Below, piece after piece: positions 8,605-16,366 of a stretch of DNA of 33,988 nt. Source of the stretch: Oscillospiraceae bacterium (GTDB lineage: Bacteria; Bacillota; Clostridia; Oscillospirales; Acutalibacteraceae). A program made the translations under genes and the position numbers. A model generated the notes under the pieces. It had not been told where the DNA came from and ran no database searches. It was given only the letters and a program-made list of their open reading frames with translations. The stretch is from contig SVPJ01000027.1 of assembly GCA_015065885.1 (NCBI GenBank), positions 1 to 33,988 on the forward strand. Reading direction: 5' to 3'. Positions within the stretch are counted from its first letter, which is position 1. Every line of letters begins with the position of its first letter.

Positions 8605-9420
8605 GTGTTTCAATCCTACTATCGGGACGTGACCGACCCGAACAACGATTTTGAAAACCGCGCCGTGTCGCTGCAGGTCAACTGTGCAGGACGGGAGCGG
8701 CACGGCCGACCGATGCAGGCGCGTGCCGTGCGGCGGGATCAATATCTGTACTATCAAATGGCGGGTACGGTGTCGGTGTCGGCACCGAGCGTTTGCCGCC
8801 TGCGTGCGGGTGACCTGATGTGGTTTCAGGATCACGTGCCGTTTGCCTATCGGGACGAGGAGACGACCGAGCACTGCTTCGTACATTTTACGGGCACGGC
8901 TGCGGAAGAATGGCTCGAAAAAGCCGGCTTGACACCGCATACGGTGTATCATGTAACCGACGACGCCGTAGAAGACGGCTTTCACCGTCTGTTTTGCGCC
9001 TTTTTGCGCCGTGACGCACAATTCGATACCGAAACCGCCGCCGCGCTGTTGTCGTTGCTCTCGGCGATCGGTCGGTCAATCGGCAGGGGAGAAGACGGAG
9101 CGACGCGGTTTCGATTGGAACGCAGCTTGCAATATATCCACGATCATATGACGGAACGTATAACGCTCGCAACGCTTGCACGGTTGGAAAATCTGAGCGA
9201 AAGCCGTTACCGCACGCTGTTTTGCGAAACGATGAAACAGCCGCCGCTCGCCTACGTTCTTGCTTTGCGAATGGACGCGGCGTGCCGTTTGCTTAAAAAT
9301 TCCGTTATGAGCGTGCAAGAGATTGCGCAAACGGTGGGATACGAGGACCCACACTACTTTTCACGCGTGTTTCGCCAAAAGATGGGTGTTACACCGCTGG
9401 CATATCGCTTCAGCAAATAA
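8605..9420 (+). CDS. AraC-family transcriptional regulator
   Basis: The 271-residue protein has an N-terminal cupin-like sensing domain (CRLRAGDLMWFQDHVPFAYRD region) and a C-terminal double helix-turn-helix. The second helix-turn-helix is SVQEIAQTVGYEDPHYFSRVF followed by KMGVTPLAYR, the AraC signature. The reading frame is open from a GTG at 8551. I prefer the GTG at 8605 because GAGGTGA lies at ideal distance and the predicted transcript starts near 8544; a TTG at 8569 behind GGAAGGA is another option. It is divergent from the rhamnosidase operon and is very probably its sugar-responsive activator. A bidirectional-looking terminator follows. The family is certain; the start is not. Confidence 0.88.
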   Translation: MFQSYYRDVTDPNNDFENRAVSLQVNCAGRERHGRPMQARAVRRDQYLYYQMAGTVSVSAPSVCRLRAGDLMWFQDHVPFAYRDEETTEHCFVHFTGTAAEEWLEKAGLTPHTVYHVTDDAVEDGFHRLFCAFLRRDAQFDTETAAALLSLLSAIGRSIGRGEDGATRFRLERSLQYIHDHMTERITLATLARLENLSESRYRTLFCETMKQPPLAYVLALRMDAACRLLKNSVMSVQEIAQTVGYEDPHYFSRVFRQKMGVTPLAYRFSK

Positions 9421-9422
9421 TA

Positions 9423-9452
9423 CAAGCCCGAGAACCGCGGTTCTCGGGCTTG
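9423..9452. terminator. Bidirectional terminator
   Basis: A perfect 14-bp stem CAAGCCCGAGAACC/GGTTCTCGGGCTTG has a 2-nt centre. It lies between the convergent AraC-type regulator and the ABC transporter operon. The T-tract is short on the plus side. Confidence 0.75.
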
Positions 9453-9456
9453 CGTT

Positions 9457-10020
9457 TTACAGTGTAAGCACCGTTGCATCCAACAGTGCAATTTCTTCGG
9501 GGTGATGGGTGACCAGCACGACGGGGCGCGTTTCGGCGTAGTCGCGGATGAGCGCCGCGATGCCGTCGCGGTTTTGCGCGTCGATACCGTTGAAGGGTTC
9601 ATCCAACGCCAGCCAGCGGCTGTCTGCCGCAAGTGCGCGGGCGATGGCGACCCTGCGCCGCATACCGCCGGAAAGTTCCCGCGGGAACTGTGCGAAAACG
9701 GTGTCGTCCAGCCCCATTGCCCGCAGTGTGTCTTTGGCGCGGTCGGGTGAGGGGGTGGTGAGGGTCATATTTTCGAGCACCGTCTTCCACGGGAGCAGAC
9801 GATTTTCCTGAAACACTGCTGCAGGCAGTGAGAGGTCACCGCGTATCTCACCGCTTTGGGGCGTTTCCAACCCCAACAACAAGCGAAGAAGGGTGGTCTT
9901 TCCGCACCCCGACGGTCCGAATAGACAGGTGACGCCGCGGTCGGGGATGGTGAGCGATATGCCTGTCAGCACGGGTCTGTCGAGATAGGAAAAGGATACG
10001 TTATCGAGTACGAATGCCAT
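9457..10020 (-). CDS. ABC transporter ATPase, nitrate/sulfonate/taurine type
   Basis: The 187-residue ATP-binding subunit has Walker A GPSGCGKTT (Lys41), a Q-loop at QENRLLPW (about 71), signature LSGGM (116-120), Walker B LALDEP (137-142) and the switch His in VTHHPEE (172). QENRLLPW and FPRELSGGMRRR are typical of SsuB/TauB/NrtD-type ATPases. It is about 60 residues shorter than usual, ending soon after the H-loop, but every catalytic element is present, so it should be functional. It starts 3 bp after the permease gene and is last in the operon crp-SBP-permease-ATPase. The substrate is unknown. Confidence 0.9.
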   Translation of the reverse strand: MAFVLDNVSFSYLDRPVLTGISLTIPDRGVTCLFGPSGCGKTTLLRLLLGLETPQSGEIRGDLSLPAAVFQENRLLPWKTVLENMTLTTPSPDRAKDTLRAMGLDDTVFAQFPRELSGGMRRRVAIARALAADSRWLALDEPFNGIDAQNRDGIAALIRDYAETRPVVLVTHHPEEIALLDATVLTL

Positions 10021-10023
10021 CCC

Positions 10024-10821
10024 TCACACCTCCTCGTTCGCGTTGAAGCGCCGTCCGAGCCGTTTGGCGAGTGCCAAAAACAGGCGTTCCAGCACAACGC
10101 TTAATACGATAACGGCGACGGTGTAGGCAAATACTTCGGCGGTCTCCAAATGGTTTTTGGCGGTCTGTAACAACCGACCGATGGAATCTTCGGGGCGGCA
10201 GATGACCTCTGCCGCAACGGCGGATTTCCATGCAAGCCCCAACGCCGTGGTGCACGCCGAGAGAAAATACGGCATCACCGACGGGATCCACACGTGAAGT
10301 ACCGTGCGCCGTTTGCCGAAGCGGAACAGACGTGCCATTTCGAGCAGGCGGCGGTCGGTCTGACCGAGCCCTTTGTCCACGTTGCTCCACACGATGGGCA
10401 GTACCATCAAAAACGCGATGAAGGCGGGGAGCGTATCGGTCTTTAACCACACGAGCGCCAAAATGATAAAGGAGGCGACGGGCGTGGCACGCACCGTTTT
10501 GAGCAAGGGCGAGAACAGGTGCGCCGCCCATTCAAAACGGTAGGTCAAAAGCCCCAACAGCACGCCTGCTGCAACGCCGCTTGCAAAGCCGGCCGCCACG
10601 CGTAAAAGGGAGGCGGCGGCGGCTTTCCAAAACGTCGCGGTCTGCACGAGTCGCCACAGCGTTTTGCCGACCAACAGCGGGGTGGGCACCAGCAATTCTT
10701 GGTTTACGCGCCACGCGATGAGCCACCACACGGCGACCCAAAACACCAATACCGCCGCGCCGGAGAGGGCGCGTGTCAGCGGTGTACGGGATTTATTTCG
10801 ATACGAAGTAGAAGTCCTCAT
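10024..10821 (-). CDS. ABC transporter permease, SsuC/TauC-like
   Basis: The protein is about 265 residues and has around six membrane segments. The BPD-transporter-1 EAA loop region reads EMARLFRFGKRRTVLHVWIPSVMPYF, and the protein ends WKSAVAAEVICRPEDSIGRLL before the last segments, as in sulfonate/nitrate permeases. An upstream GTG at 10833 overlaps the GGAGG ribosome site itself, so I take the ATG at 10821. The gene overlaps the 3' end of the binding-protein gene by 29 bp. It forms the membrane channel with the downstream ATPase and upstream lipoprotein. Confidence 0.88.
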   Translation of the reverse strand: MRTSTSYRNKSRTPLTRALSGAAVLVFWVAVWWLIAWRVNQELLVPTPLLVGKTLWRLVQTATFWKAAAASLLRVAAGFASGVAAGVLLGLLTYRFEWAAHLFSPLLKTVRATPVASFIILALVWLKTDTLPAFIAFLMVLPIVWSNVDKGLGQTDRRLLEMARLFRFGKRRTVLHVWIPSVMPYFLSACTTALGLAWKSAVAAEVICRPEDSIGRLLQTAKNHLETAEVFAYTVAVIVLSVVLERLFLALAKRLGRRFNANEEV

Positions 10822-11821
10822 TCGGTACGGCACCTCCGATGGAAGTGGGGTCAGCTTCGAACAGGATCTCGTAATATCCCTGGATGGTATTCTTCATGTC
10901 TGCACCGTCCACAAATACCACGTTGCAACGCGGGATCGCTTTTTTGGCGATGGGCTCGGCGGCAATGATGCCGAAATCGGCACACAGTTTCGCGGTCGCA
11001 TCCACGTCGCTCGTCGCTTTAACGGATGCTTTGTATTCCGCAAGGAACGCCGTGATCGCCGCCGTGTTCGCTTGGATAAAGCTTTTCTTCGCGATCACGC
11101 AACCCATCATCATCGAACTGTCGGGTTCCACCGCGTTCCACGCGGCGTCCATGCTGAGCGCCATGCGCAGGTCGGGGTTTTTGGTCATCGCGGTGGTAGC
11201 CGCCGGCTCGGGAACCATGGCAAGGTCGATCTCGCCCGTCGCGAGTTTCGCGACCAGTTCACTGTTTTCCGCTAAGAATTCGATGGTAACATCTTTGTCG
11301 GGGTCGATGCCGTTCTCTTTGAGAATATGACGCAACACGTATTCGGGGTTGGCACCTTCGCCGGTGGAATAGATGGTCTTACCGCGCAGGTCGGCAACCG
11401 ATTGCACCGACGTGCCGTTTTCGAGCATATACAGCACGCCCGCGGTGTTGAGCGCCAATATCTGCACGTCACCACCGAGTTTCTTGTAGAGTTTTGCGGC
11501 AAGGTTGGTCGGCACCGACGCGATCTGTACGTCACCGCTCGAGAACTTACCCACCACTTCGTCGGGAGAAGTAGCAATGGTGAAGGAATATTCGATGGTC
11601 TTGGAGTTGGGAGCGGTCTTCATCAAATTCGCAAGACCCACACCCGTCGGCCCTTGAATACCTGCAACGGCAATCGGCGTGCGTTTGGCAGGGGACGTGG
11701 TAGCGGTCGTCACGGTGGTGTCTCCGTCGTTGTTCGCGGGGGTCGTGGTGCAACCGCATGCGGTGAACGCCACGGCAAACGTGAGCAACAAGGTGAGCAG
11801 GATCTTGGCAGTGTGTTTCAT
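10793..11821 (-). CDS. ABC transporter substrate-binding lipoprotein, NMT1/SsuA-like
   Basis: This 342-residue protein opens with a lipoprotein signal: KH positive end, hydrophobic core, then a lipobox-like FTAC around Cys22, followed by a Thr-rich linker. The mature part has the two-lobed NMT1/SsuA pattern: a gene-product-distinctive GPTGVGLANLM, then DVQIASVPTNLAAKLYKK, DLRGKTIYSTGEGANPEYVLRHIL and GEIDLAMVPEPAAT. It binds the substrate outside the membrane for the permease/ATPase encoded downstream. Sulfonates, nitrate, or thiamine-pyrimidine-like compounds are the family's usual ligands; nothing here decides between them. An AAGGAG ribosome site is present, and the gene overlaps crp by 4 bp (ATGA). 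Confidence 0.9.
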   Translation of the reverse strand: MKHTAKILLTLLLTFAVAFTACGCTTTPANNDGDTTVTTATTSPAKRTPIAVAGIQGPTGVGLANLMKTAPNSKTIEYSFTIATSPDEVVGKFSSGDVQIASVPTNLAAKLYKKLGGDVQILALNTAGVLYMLENGTSVQSVADLRGKTIYSTGEGANPEYVLRHILKENGIDPDKDVTIEFLAENSELVAKLATGEIDLAMVPEPAATTAMTKNPDLRMALSMDAAWNAVEPDSSMMMGCVIAKKSFIQANTAAITAFLAEYKASVKATSDVDATAKLCADFGIIAAEPIAKKAIPRCNVVFVDGADMKNTIQGYYEILFEADPTSIGGAVPNEDFYFVSK

Positions 11822-12456
11822 AATGCATTCTCCTTAATGGTTTTTAGTATATAGATCGACTTGCCCTCTCGACGGATCTTACCGTCGGCGGCAAGGGTAT
11901 CTAACGAACGGTACAGACTGGTGCGCCCGATGTCCAGCATACGCGACAGTTCGCTCATACCGTGGGGGAGGGTGACCAATCCGTTTTCGTCGCTGTGTTG
12001 ACGAAGATAGACCAGCACGCGTCCTTCCGCGTCGCCTGCCGTAAAGGCGGCGATACGCCCGTTGAGGAACCGAATGCGGTCGGATAAAAACCCGATGTAG
12101 TTTTCCGCAATACGGAAGTCCCGCCGCATCCACACGTTCAGCAACGCTTCGTCGAAAAAGAGGAGTTCGGTCGCGGTTGCGGCACGCACCTCGGTCACGT
12201 AGCGCGTCTCTCGTCCGTATAACGCGGCAGCACCGAATACCGCCCCCGCACCGAGGCGGTTTAATACGGCGGCATCCCGTATCACCAACACCTCGCCGCG
12301 CAACACCACGCCGACCGCGCGGCGAAACCGTTCGGCGGAATAGATGATCTCACCTTTTTCAAAGCGTTCGGGGGGCGGTGCTTCGGCAAGCAGACGGTTT
12401 CGCTCGTCAGGGGATAGCCCGCGAAACAGGAATACGTCGTCAGGGAAGGTACGCAT
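11818..12456 (-). CDS. Crp/Fnr-family transcriptional regulator
   Basis: The 212-residue protein has an N-terminal cyclic-nucleotide-binding-like beta barrel (FEKGEIIYSAERFRRAVGVVLRGEVLVI) and a C-terminal winged helix-turn-helix (GMSELSRMLDIGRTSLYRSLDTLAADGKI). There is no Fnr-type N-terminal cysteine cluster, so it is not an Fe-S oxygen sensor, and the CRP cAMP pocket residues are not obvious. A TTG six bases further upstream is in frame, but the ATG at 12456 is correctly spaced from AAAGGAG. As first gene of the transporter operon it probably controls that operon. A large palindrome lies between its promoter and its start codon. Confidence 0.9.
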   Translation of the reverse strand: MRTFPDDVFLFRGLSPDERNRLLAEAPPPERFEKGEIIYSAERFRRAVGVVLRGEVLVIRDAAVLNRLGAGAVFGAAALYGRETRYVTEVRAATATELLFFDEALLNVWMRRDFRIAENYIGFLSDRIRFLNGRIAAFTAGDAEGRVLVYLRQHSDENGLVTLPHGMSELSRMLDIGRTSLYRSLDTLAADGKIRREGKSIYILKTIKENAL

Positions 12457-12473
12457 ACGCAAACTCCTTTCGA

Positions 12474-12501
12474 AAAAAGTGTACCAAACGGAACACTTTT
12501 T
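12474..12501. promoter_or_regulatory. 28-bp palindrome, candidate Crp/Fnr operator
   Basis: AAAAAGTGTACC and GGAACACTTTTT form inverted arms of 12 positions with one mismatch around AAAC. The core GTGT-N10-ACAC has the size and dyad symmetry of a Crp/Fnr-family site but not the exact E. coli CRP or FNR consensus. It sits at about +2 to +30 of the predicted transcript, where bound protein would block elongation. Autorepression is the natural inference. An RNA hairpin in the leader is the alternative. Confidence 0.5.
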
Positions 12502-12509
12502 GCAAATTT

Positions 12510-12538
12510 ATACTACCATAACTCTATTAGAAAAGCAA
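12510..12538 (-). promoter_or_regulatory. Predicted promoter of the crp-ABC operon
   Basis: Read on the minus strand, TTGCTT (12538-12533) and TAGTAT (12515-12510) are 17 bp apart. Transcription would begin near 12503, directly before the palindrome at 12474-12501. Confidence 0.55.
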
Positions 12539-12622
12539 GAGAAAAGCGAAGACAAAGCCAAAAATTGACGGATTACTCAAAAACGCAAAAAATACGCACC
12601 TGCTTTTAGGTGGTTTTGACGG

Positions 12623-12651
12623 TTGTTTTTGCGGCGAAATTTTCCTATAAT
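12623..12651 (+). promoter_or_regulatory. Predicted promoter of the acyltransferase-like gene
   Basis: TTGTTT (12623-12628), a 17-bp spacer and a perfect TATAAT (12646-12651) lie 41 bp before the start codon. The TATAAT is divergent from the crp promoter. Confidence 0.6.
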
Positions 12652-12691
12652 TTAACTGGTAATTTTTGCTCACTCTAATACGGAGGATCCT

Positions 12692-13750
12692 ATGGAACAA
12701 CGAAAACTACGTCTTGCGTGTTACGACCGTATGCGCGTGTTGGCGATCGTCGCCATTGCTATCGGCAGTATTTCGGATATTCTGGTGACGCGCGGTGCGG
12801 CGGCGGGACAGGCTTTGAAACTTATTTGGCACGTGGCAAATCTCTTGTCGTCCCTCGTGAAGCCGGCGGTGCCGCTCTTGCTGATGGCGGAAGGGGCGCT
12901 GCTTTTAGATAAGCCGGAGTCCGCGTCGCTGAAAGAGGTGTGGCGTCACCGCGTGTTACCGATGTTGTCTACCCTTGCGGTGTGGTCGGTCATCTTTTTG
13001 GTGGTGCGGTATCTGTGGCAAGGGTTGGTGGGAGAAAACGTGGTGCCGCTGGACGCCTTGCTGTCGGTGGTAAGTACGCCGATCTCCTCGCATCTGTGGC
13101 TTTTGTACCTGTTGCTGGCGATCTATTTGCTGTTGCCGTTTTTGCGGTTGCTGGTGGAACACGCACCGCGCAATCTCCTGCGATTTGCACTGGGACTTTG
13201 GCTTTTTTACAGTGTGTTGATTCCCGCACTGTCCTCCCGCAGCGTGCTGCCGGCCCTCTCGCTGGCGCCGTATGCGAGTGCTAACCCGCTTGGCGGCTAT
13301 CTCGGCTACGTGTTGCTCGGCTGGATGCTTGCCACCACCGAATGGCGCACGAAGCCGCTGTATATGGTCATCACCTACGGCGCGCTCGGCGTGCTGACCG
13401 CGATCGTCACGGCGTTGCTTACGAAGAGTTCGGGTGCCGCAAATATGGCGATGTATCAGGGTTTTATGCCGAATGTGGCGTTGATGGCGGCGGCAGCGTT
13501 TATGGCGTGCCGCGAGTTCAATCGAGAAACGGTGTTTACGCCGTGGATCGGCCCGATGGCACAGTTCTCCTTCGGTATGTATATATTGCACGGGTTGTTT
13601 GCGTTGCTGTTGCAACCGCTTGTGTTCGTGATACCCGGCATTATCTCCATATTGTTTGCGCCGATAGTGGTGTGGTTGCTTTCGCTGGTCACGGTGGCGT
13701 TTATGCGCCGTTCCGTGTTCGCGCGTCGGGTGTTTTTCGGTGACTATTGA
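12692..13750 (+). CDS. Acyltransferase-3-like integral membrane protein
   Basis: The 352-residue protein has about ten membrane segments. It matches the acyltransferase-3 (OafA/WecH) layout: an N-terminal YDRMRVLAIVAIA segment, VPLLLMAEGALLLDK where family members have VPlFFmiSGyLL, SSHLWLLYLLLAIYLLLPFLRLL after it, and a late FSFGMYILHGLFALLL. The family's conserved TM1 histidine (normally shortly after the RxxAi motif) is missing; the segment reads AIGSISDIL instead. The Arg of the YDRMR motif is present. It may therefore be a non-classical acyltransferase or a structural relative. A GGAGG site precedes the ATG. The gene is followed, after 17 bp, by a small exported protein and likely makes one transcript with it. 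Confidence 0.75.
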   Translation: MEQRKLRLACYDRMRVLAIVAIAIGSISDILVTRGAAAGQALKLIWHVANLLSSLVKPAVPLLLMAEGALLLDKPESASLKEVWRHRVLPMLSTLAVWSVIFLVVRYLWQGLVGENVVPLDALLSVVSTPISSHLWLLYLLLAIYLLLPFLRLLVEHAPRNLLRFALGLWLFYSVLIPALSSRSVLPALSLAPYASANPLGGYLGYVLLGWMLATTEWRTKPLYMVITYGALGVLTAIVTALLTKSSGAANMAMYQGFMPNVALMAAAAFMACREFNRETVFTPWIGPMAQFSFGMYILHGLFALLLQPLVFVIPGIISILFAPIVVWLLSLVTVAFMRRSVFARRVFFGDY

Positions 13751-13767
13751 TGAAAGGGAGTAACGGG

Positions 13768-14175
13768 ATGAAACAGTGGATCGCGTTTTTGCTGTGTTTG
13801 TGGCTTCTCACATTGGGGGCGTTTTCGGTGGCGGCGGACAGTACCACGGCGACCGTGGGCGGCGACGTTACGCAGACCGAAATTATCACGCAAACTACCG
13901 TCTACTACGAAGAAGTCGAGGTAGAAATACTGGAAAAAGTGCAGTCACCGTATCCCGACGGCACGGCGTTGGTGTGCATTATCGTCGGCGGTGTGTTTAT
14001 CTTGGTGGCGGTTGCCTTGGTGTGTATCTACCTGTTTGCCTTCCCGCGTTGGGGTTTGGTGAAGTCGGAAGATGCCGTGGCTCAGGAGAATGCCGCAACG
14101 GAGGAGAACACCGACGAAGAAGGGACGGATGGGGAAGAAGCCTCCTCCACCGTATCGTTGGAAGATCTGTTTTGA
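13768..14175 (+). CDS. Small exported single-pass membrane protein, function unknown
   Basis: About 135 residues. The ATG at 13768 has a well-spaced AAAGGGAG and begins an excellent signal peptide (MKQW, hydrophobic core, then SVAA before Asp). An extracellular Thr/Glu/Val-rich stretch of about 45 residues follows, then a 25-residue membrane helix (ALVCIIVGGVFILVAVALVC). The cytosolic tail of about 40 residues is strongly acidic and ends in SLEDLF. In-frame TTG/ATG codons at 13747/13750 lack a ribosome site. No family is recognised. It is cotranscribed with the acyltransferase-like gene and closed by a terminator, so a partner or anchor role is possible but unproven. Confidence 0.7.
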   Translation: MKQWIAFLLCLWLLTLGAFSVAADSTTATVGGDVTQTEIITQTTVYYEEVEVEILEKVQSPYPDGTALVCIIVGGVFILVAVALVCIYLFAFPRWGLVKSEDAVAQENAATEENTDEEGTDGEEASSTVSLEDLF

Positions 14176-14180
14176 AAATA

Positions 14181-14210
14181 CGGGAACTGTGTGAGCAGTT
14201 CCCGTTTTTT
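14181..14210 (+). terminator. Intrinsic terminator
   Basis: CGGGAACTG/CAGTTCCCG, a 9-bp perfect stem with a 6-nt loop, is followed by six T residues. Confidence 0.9.
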
Positions 14211-14227
14211 GACGAAAGGGGACGTAT

Positions 14228-15514
14228 ATGACCTACGAAGAAGCGTTGACCTATTGCGAAACTTTACGGGCGAGCGGTATACGCCTTGGTCTTGATCGTT
14301 TACGAAATGCGCTCGCCGCGGCAGGGGATCCGCACTGCCGTCTTCGGGTGGTGCATGTAGCCGGCACCAACGGAAAAGGTTCGGTCGCGCGGATGATACA
14401 GTGTATACTGTCGGCGGCGGGATACCGCGTGGGGCTCTACTCTTCACCTGCCGTGACGGATATTTGCGACACCGTCACGTTGGACGGAGAAGGCATCTCC
14501 CGCGAGCGGTTCGCCGCACTCATCACGCAGTGGGCGGCAATACAAGATACGCTCGGGGAGGCGGGGGCGCTCACGGAGTTTGAGTTGCTTACCGCGGCGG
14601 CGTTTACGTATTTTTCCGAAGAACGGGTGGACATCTGTGTGCTGGAATGCGGTATGGGCGGGCGTGAAGACGCCACAAACGTGTGTCCGCCGCCGCTCGC
14701 CGCCGTGTTTACTCCGATCGCCATGGACCACGCTGCCTTTTTGGGGGATACCGTGGAGGTGATCGCCCGCCAAAAAAGCGGGATCATCAAAGCGCCGTGT
14801 GCCGTGGTCACTTCGCCCGCACAGCTGGCCGATGCGTTGGCGGTGCTGTACGAAACGGCGGCAGAACAGGGACTTACGGTGTATATGCCGAGTGCATCGG
14901 CGGCGACCTTGTTGGACTCCCGTGCAGGGGAAACGCGGTTTTCTGCGGACGGCACGGAGTATACCGTGCCGCTCGGCGGGGCGTTTCAGGTGGAAAATGC
15001 GTTGACGGCGCTGGAAACGGTGCGGGTGCTTGGTACGCGCGGGTTCACGGTCGGGGAGGAGGCGTGCCGCAAAGGACTGGCGGCGGCAACGTTACCCTGC
15101 CGCGGGGAGGTGGTCTGCCGCACACCGCTCGTTGTACTGGACGGTGCGCATAACCCGCACGGAGTGGAAGGTGTCGCCGCCGTGCTGCGGTCGATGGAGC
15201 GCCCCACCTTACTGTACGGTATGTTGCGCGACAAAGACACCGCCACCTGTGCGGCGATGTTGGCACCGCACGCGGCACGGGTAGTGTGTTGTACGCCGCC
15301 GTCCGAGCGGGCACTTTCGGCAGGCGAATTGGCGGCACGGTTTCGTGCAGCGGGGGCACGTGAAGTACATGCCGTGCCGTCGCCCGATGCGGCGTGGGAT
15401 CTGGCACGCACCCTTGCGGGAGACGGTCCGCTGTTTGTGGGCGGCTCGTTTTACACCGCCGCGGCAATTCGTCCGTATGCGTGTGCATTCGCCGCAAAGT
15501 GTGAAGAAAAATAG
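14228..15514 (+). CDS. folC: Folylpolyglutamate synthase / dihydrofolate synthase
   Basis: The 428-residue Mur-ligase-family enzyme adds glutamate to folates (and usually to dihydropteroate). The P-loop is HVAGTNGKGSV (about 43-53). The omega-like block VLECGMGGREDATN (about 138-151) and AVFTPIAMDHAAFLGDT (about 157-173) bind magnesium and ATP. The C-terminal domain shows VVLDGAHNPHGVEG, a FolC hallmark. Normal length for the family. The ribosome site GAAAGGGGA lies before the ATG. It ends in a terminator placed only about 20 bp before spoIIAA. Cytoplasmic. High confidence. Confidence 0.95.
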   Translation: MTYEEALTYCETLRASGIRLGLDRLRNALAAAGDPHCRLRVVHVAGTNGKGSVARMIQCILSAAGYRVGLYSSPAVTDICDTVTLDGEGISRERFAALITQWAAIQDTLGEAGALTEFELLTAAAFTYFSEERVDICVLECGMGGREDATNVCPPPLAAVFTPIAMDHAAFLGDTVEVIARQKSGIIKAPCAVVTSPAQLADALAVLYETAAEQGLTVYMPSASAATLLDSRAGETRFSADGTEYTVPLGGAFQVENALTALETVRVLGTRGFTVGEEACRKGLAAATLPCRGEVVCRTPLVVLDGAHNPHGVEGVAAVLRSMERPTLLYGMLRDKDTATCAAMLAPHAARVVCCTPPSERALSAGELAARFRAAGAREVHAVPSPDAAWDLARTLAGDGPLFVGGSFYTAAAIRPYACAFAAKCEEK

Positions 15515-15548
15515 TCAATCGACACCGCGTTTCGTGCGTCTTTTTACC

Positions 15549-15584
15549 AAAAAGCCTTTATCCTTTTGGATAGAGGCTTTTTTT
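15549..15584 (+). terminator. Intrinsic terminator of folC
   Basis: AAAAAGCCTTTATCC pairs with GGATAGAGGCTTTTT (one mismatch) around TTTT, followed by T residues. It ends just 20 bp before the spoIIAA start, leaving almost no separate room for a spoIIA promoter. Confidence 0.85.
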
Positions 15585-15603
15585 ATGTGAAAGGACGAGG
15601 AAT

Positions 15604-15945
15604 ATGGCAGTACAGCTGGAAAGTCGGGAACGCGAACTTGTTGCACGGCTGTCGGGTGAATTGGATCACCACACGGCGGGAGAATTGCGCGAGCAGATCG
15701 ACGCTGCGGTGGAGCGGTTGCAGCCGAAACGTCTGTGCATGGATTTTCACGACGTCACATTCATGGACAGTTCGGGTGTCGGACTTGTGATGGGACGGTA
15801 CCGTCTCGTGCGCATGTCGGGCGGTACACTGCTCGTCTGCGGCGCGAGCGAGCGCGTGCGGCAGATGATGCGTATGGCAGGTCTTGATTCGCTCGATATT
15901 TGGGGAAAGGAGGAACGGGGAAATGAGAGTAAAAGCAGAAAATGA
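15604..15945 (+). CDS. spoIIAA: Anti-sigma F factor antagonist SpoIIAA
   Basis: The 113-residue STAS-domain protein has the phosphorylatable serine in the block FHDVTFMDSSGVGLVMGRY (about 50-68). Unphosphorylated SpoIIAA binds SpoIIAB and frees sigma F in the forespore. Length is typical (about 110-117). It is the first gene of the spoIIA operon, and its 3' end overlaps spoIIAB by 23 bp. A sigma-H type promoter, expected from B. subtilis, is not evident in the short gap after folC. Confidence is high because all three genes of the operon are present in order. Confidence 0.95.
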   Translation: MAVQLESRERELVARLSGELDHHTAGELREQIDAAVERLQPKRLCMDFHDVTFMDSSGVGLVMGRYRLVRMSGGTLLVCGASERVRQMMRMAGLDSLDIWGKEERGNESKSRK

Positions 15946-16366
15946 GATCAAGCTGATCCTGCCGGGTATTTCGGCAAACGAGAGTCTGGCGCGGTCGGTC
16001 GTGGCGGCGTTTGTGGCACAGATGGATCCGCGGGTGGATGAGTTGGTCGATATCCGTACGGCCGTTTCCGAGGCGGTCACCAACTGCATCGTACACGCGT
16101 ATGCGGGACGCGTAGGGGAGATCATTCTTACGGCGCGTATCTATGCGAACGGTCGGGTGGTGATACGCGTGCAAGACCGCGGATGCGGGATTCCCGACGT
16201 GGAAAAAGCGCGTGAGCCGCTGTTCACGACGGGCGGTGAGGAACGCTCGGGATTAGGCTTTTCGGTGATGGAAAGTTTGTGCGACAAGGTGACGGTACGT
16301 TCAAAAGAAGGGAGCGGCACGGTGGTCACTCTTGAAAAGTACATACGCAAAGGTGAGGCGTCGTGA
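15923..16366 (+). CDS. spoIIAB: Anti-sigma F factor / serine kinase SpoIIAB
   Basis: The 147-residue GHKL-family kinase binds sigma F and phosphorylates SpoIIAA. The N box reads RTAVSEAVTNCIVHAY, G1 is VQDRGCGIPD and G2 is RSGLGFSVMES. The frame is open from 15884, but the ATG at 15923 sits 8 nt after a perfect AAAGGAGG and gives the standard family length. It overlaps spoIIAA by 23 bp and sigF by 4 bp, so the three proteins are translationally coupled. Confidence 0.95.
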   Translation: MRVKAENEIKLILPGISANESLARSVVAAFVAQMDPRVDELVDIRTAVSEAVTNCIVHAYAGRVGEIILTARIYANGRVVIRVQDRGCGIPDVEKAREPLFTTGGEERSGLGFSVMESLCDKVTVRSKEGSGTVVTLEKYIRKGEAS

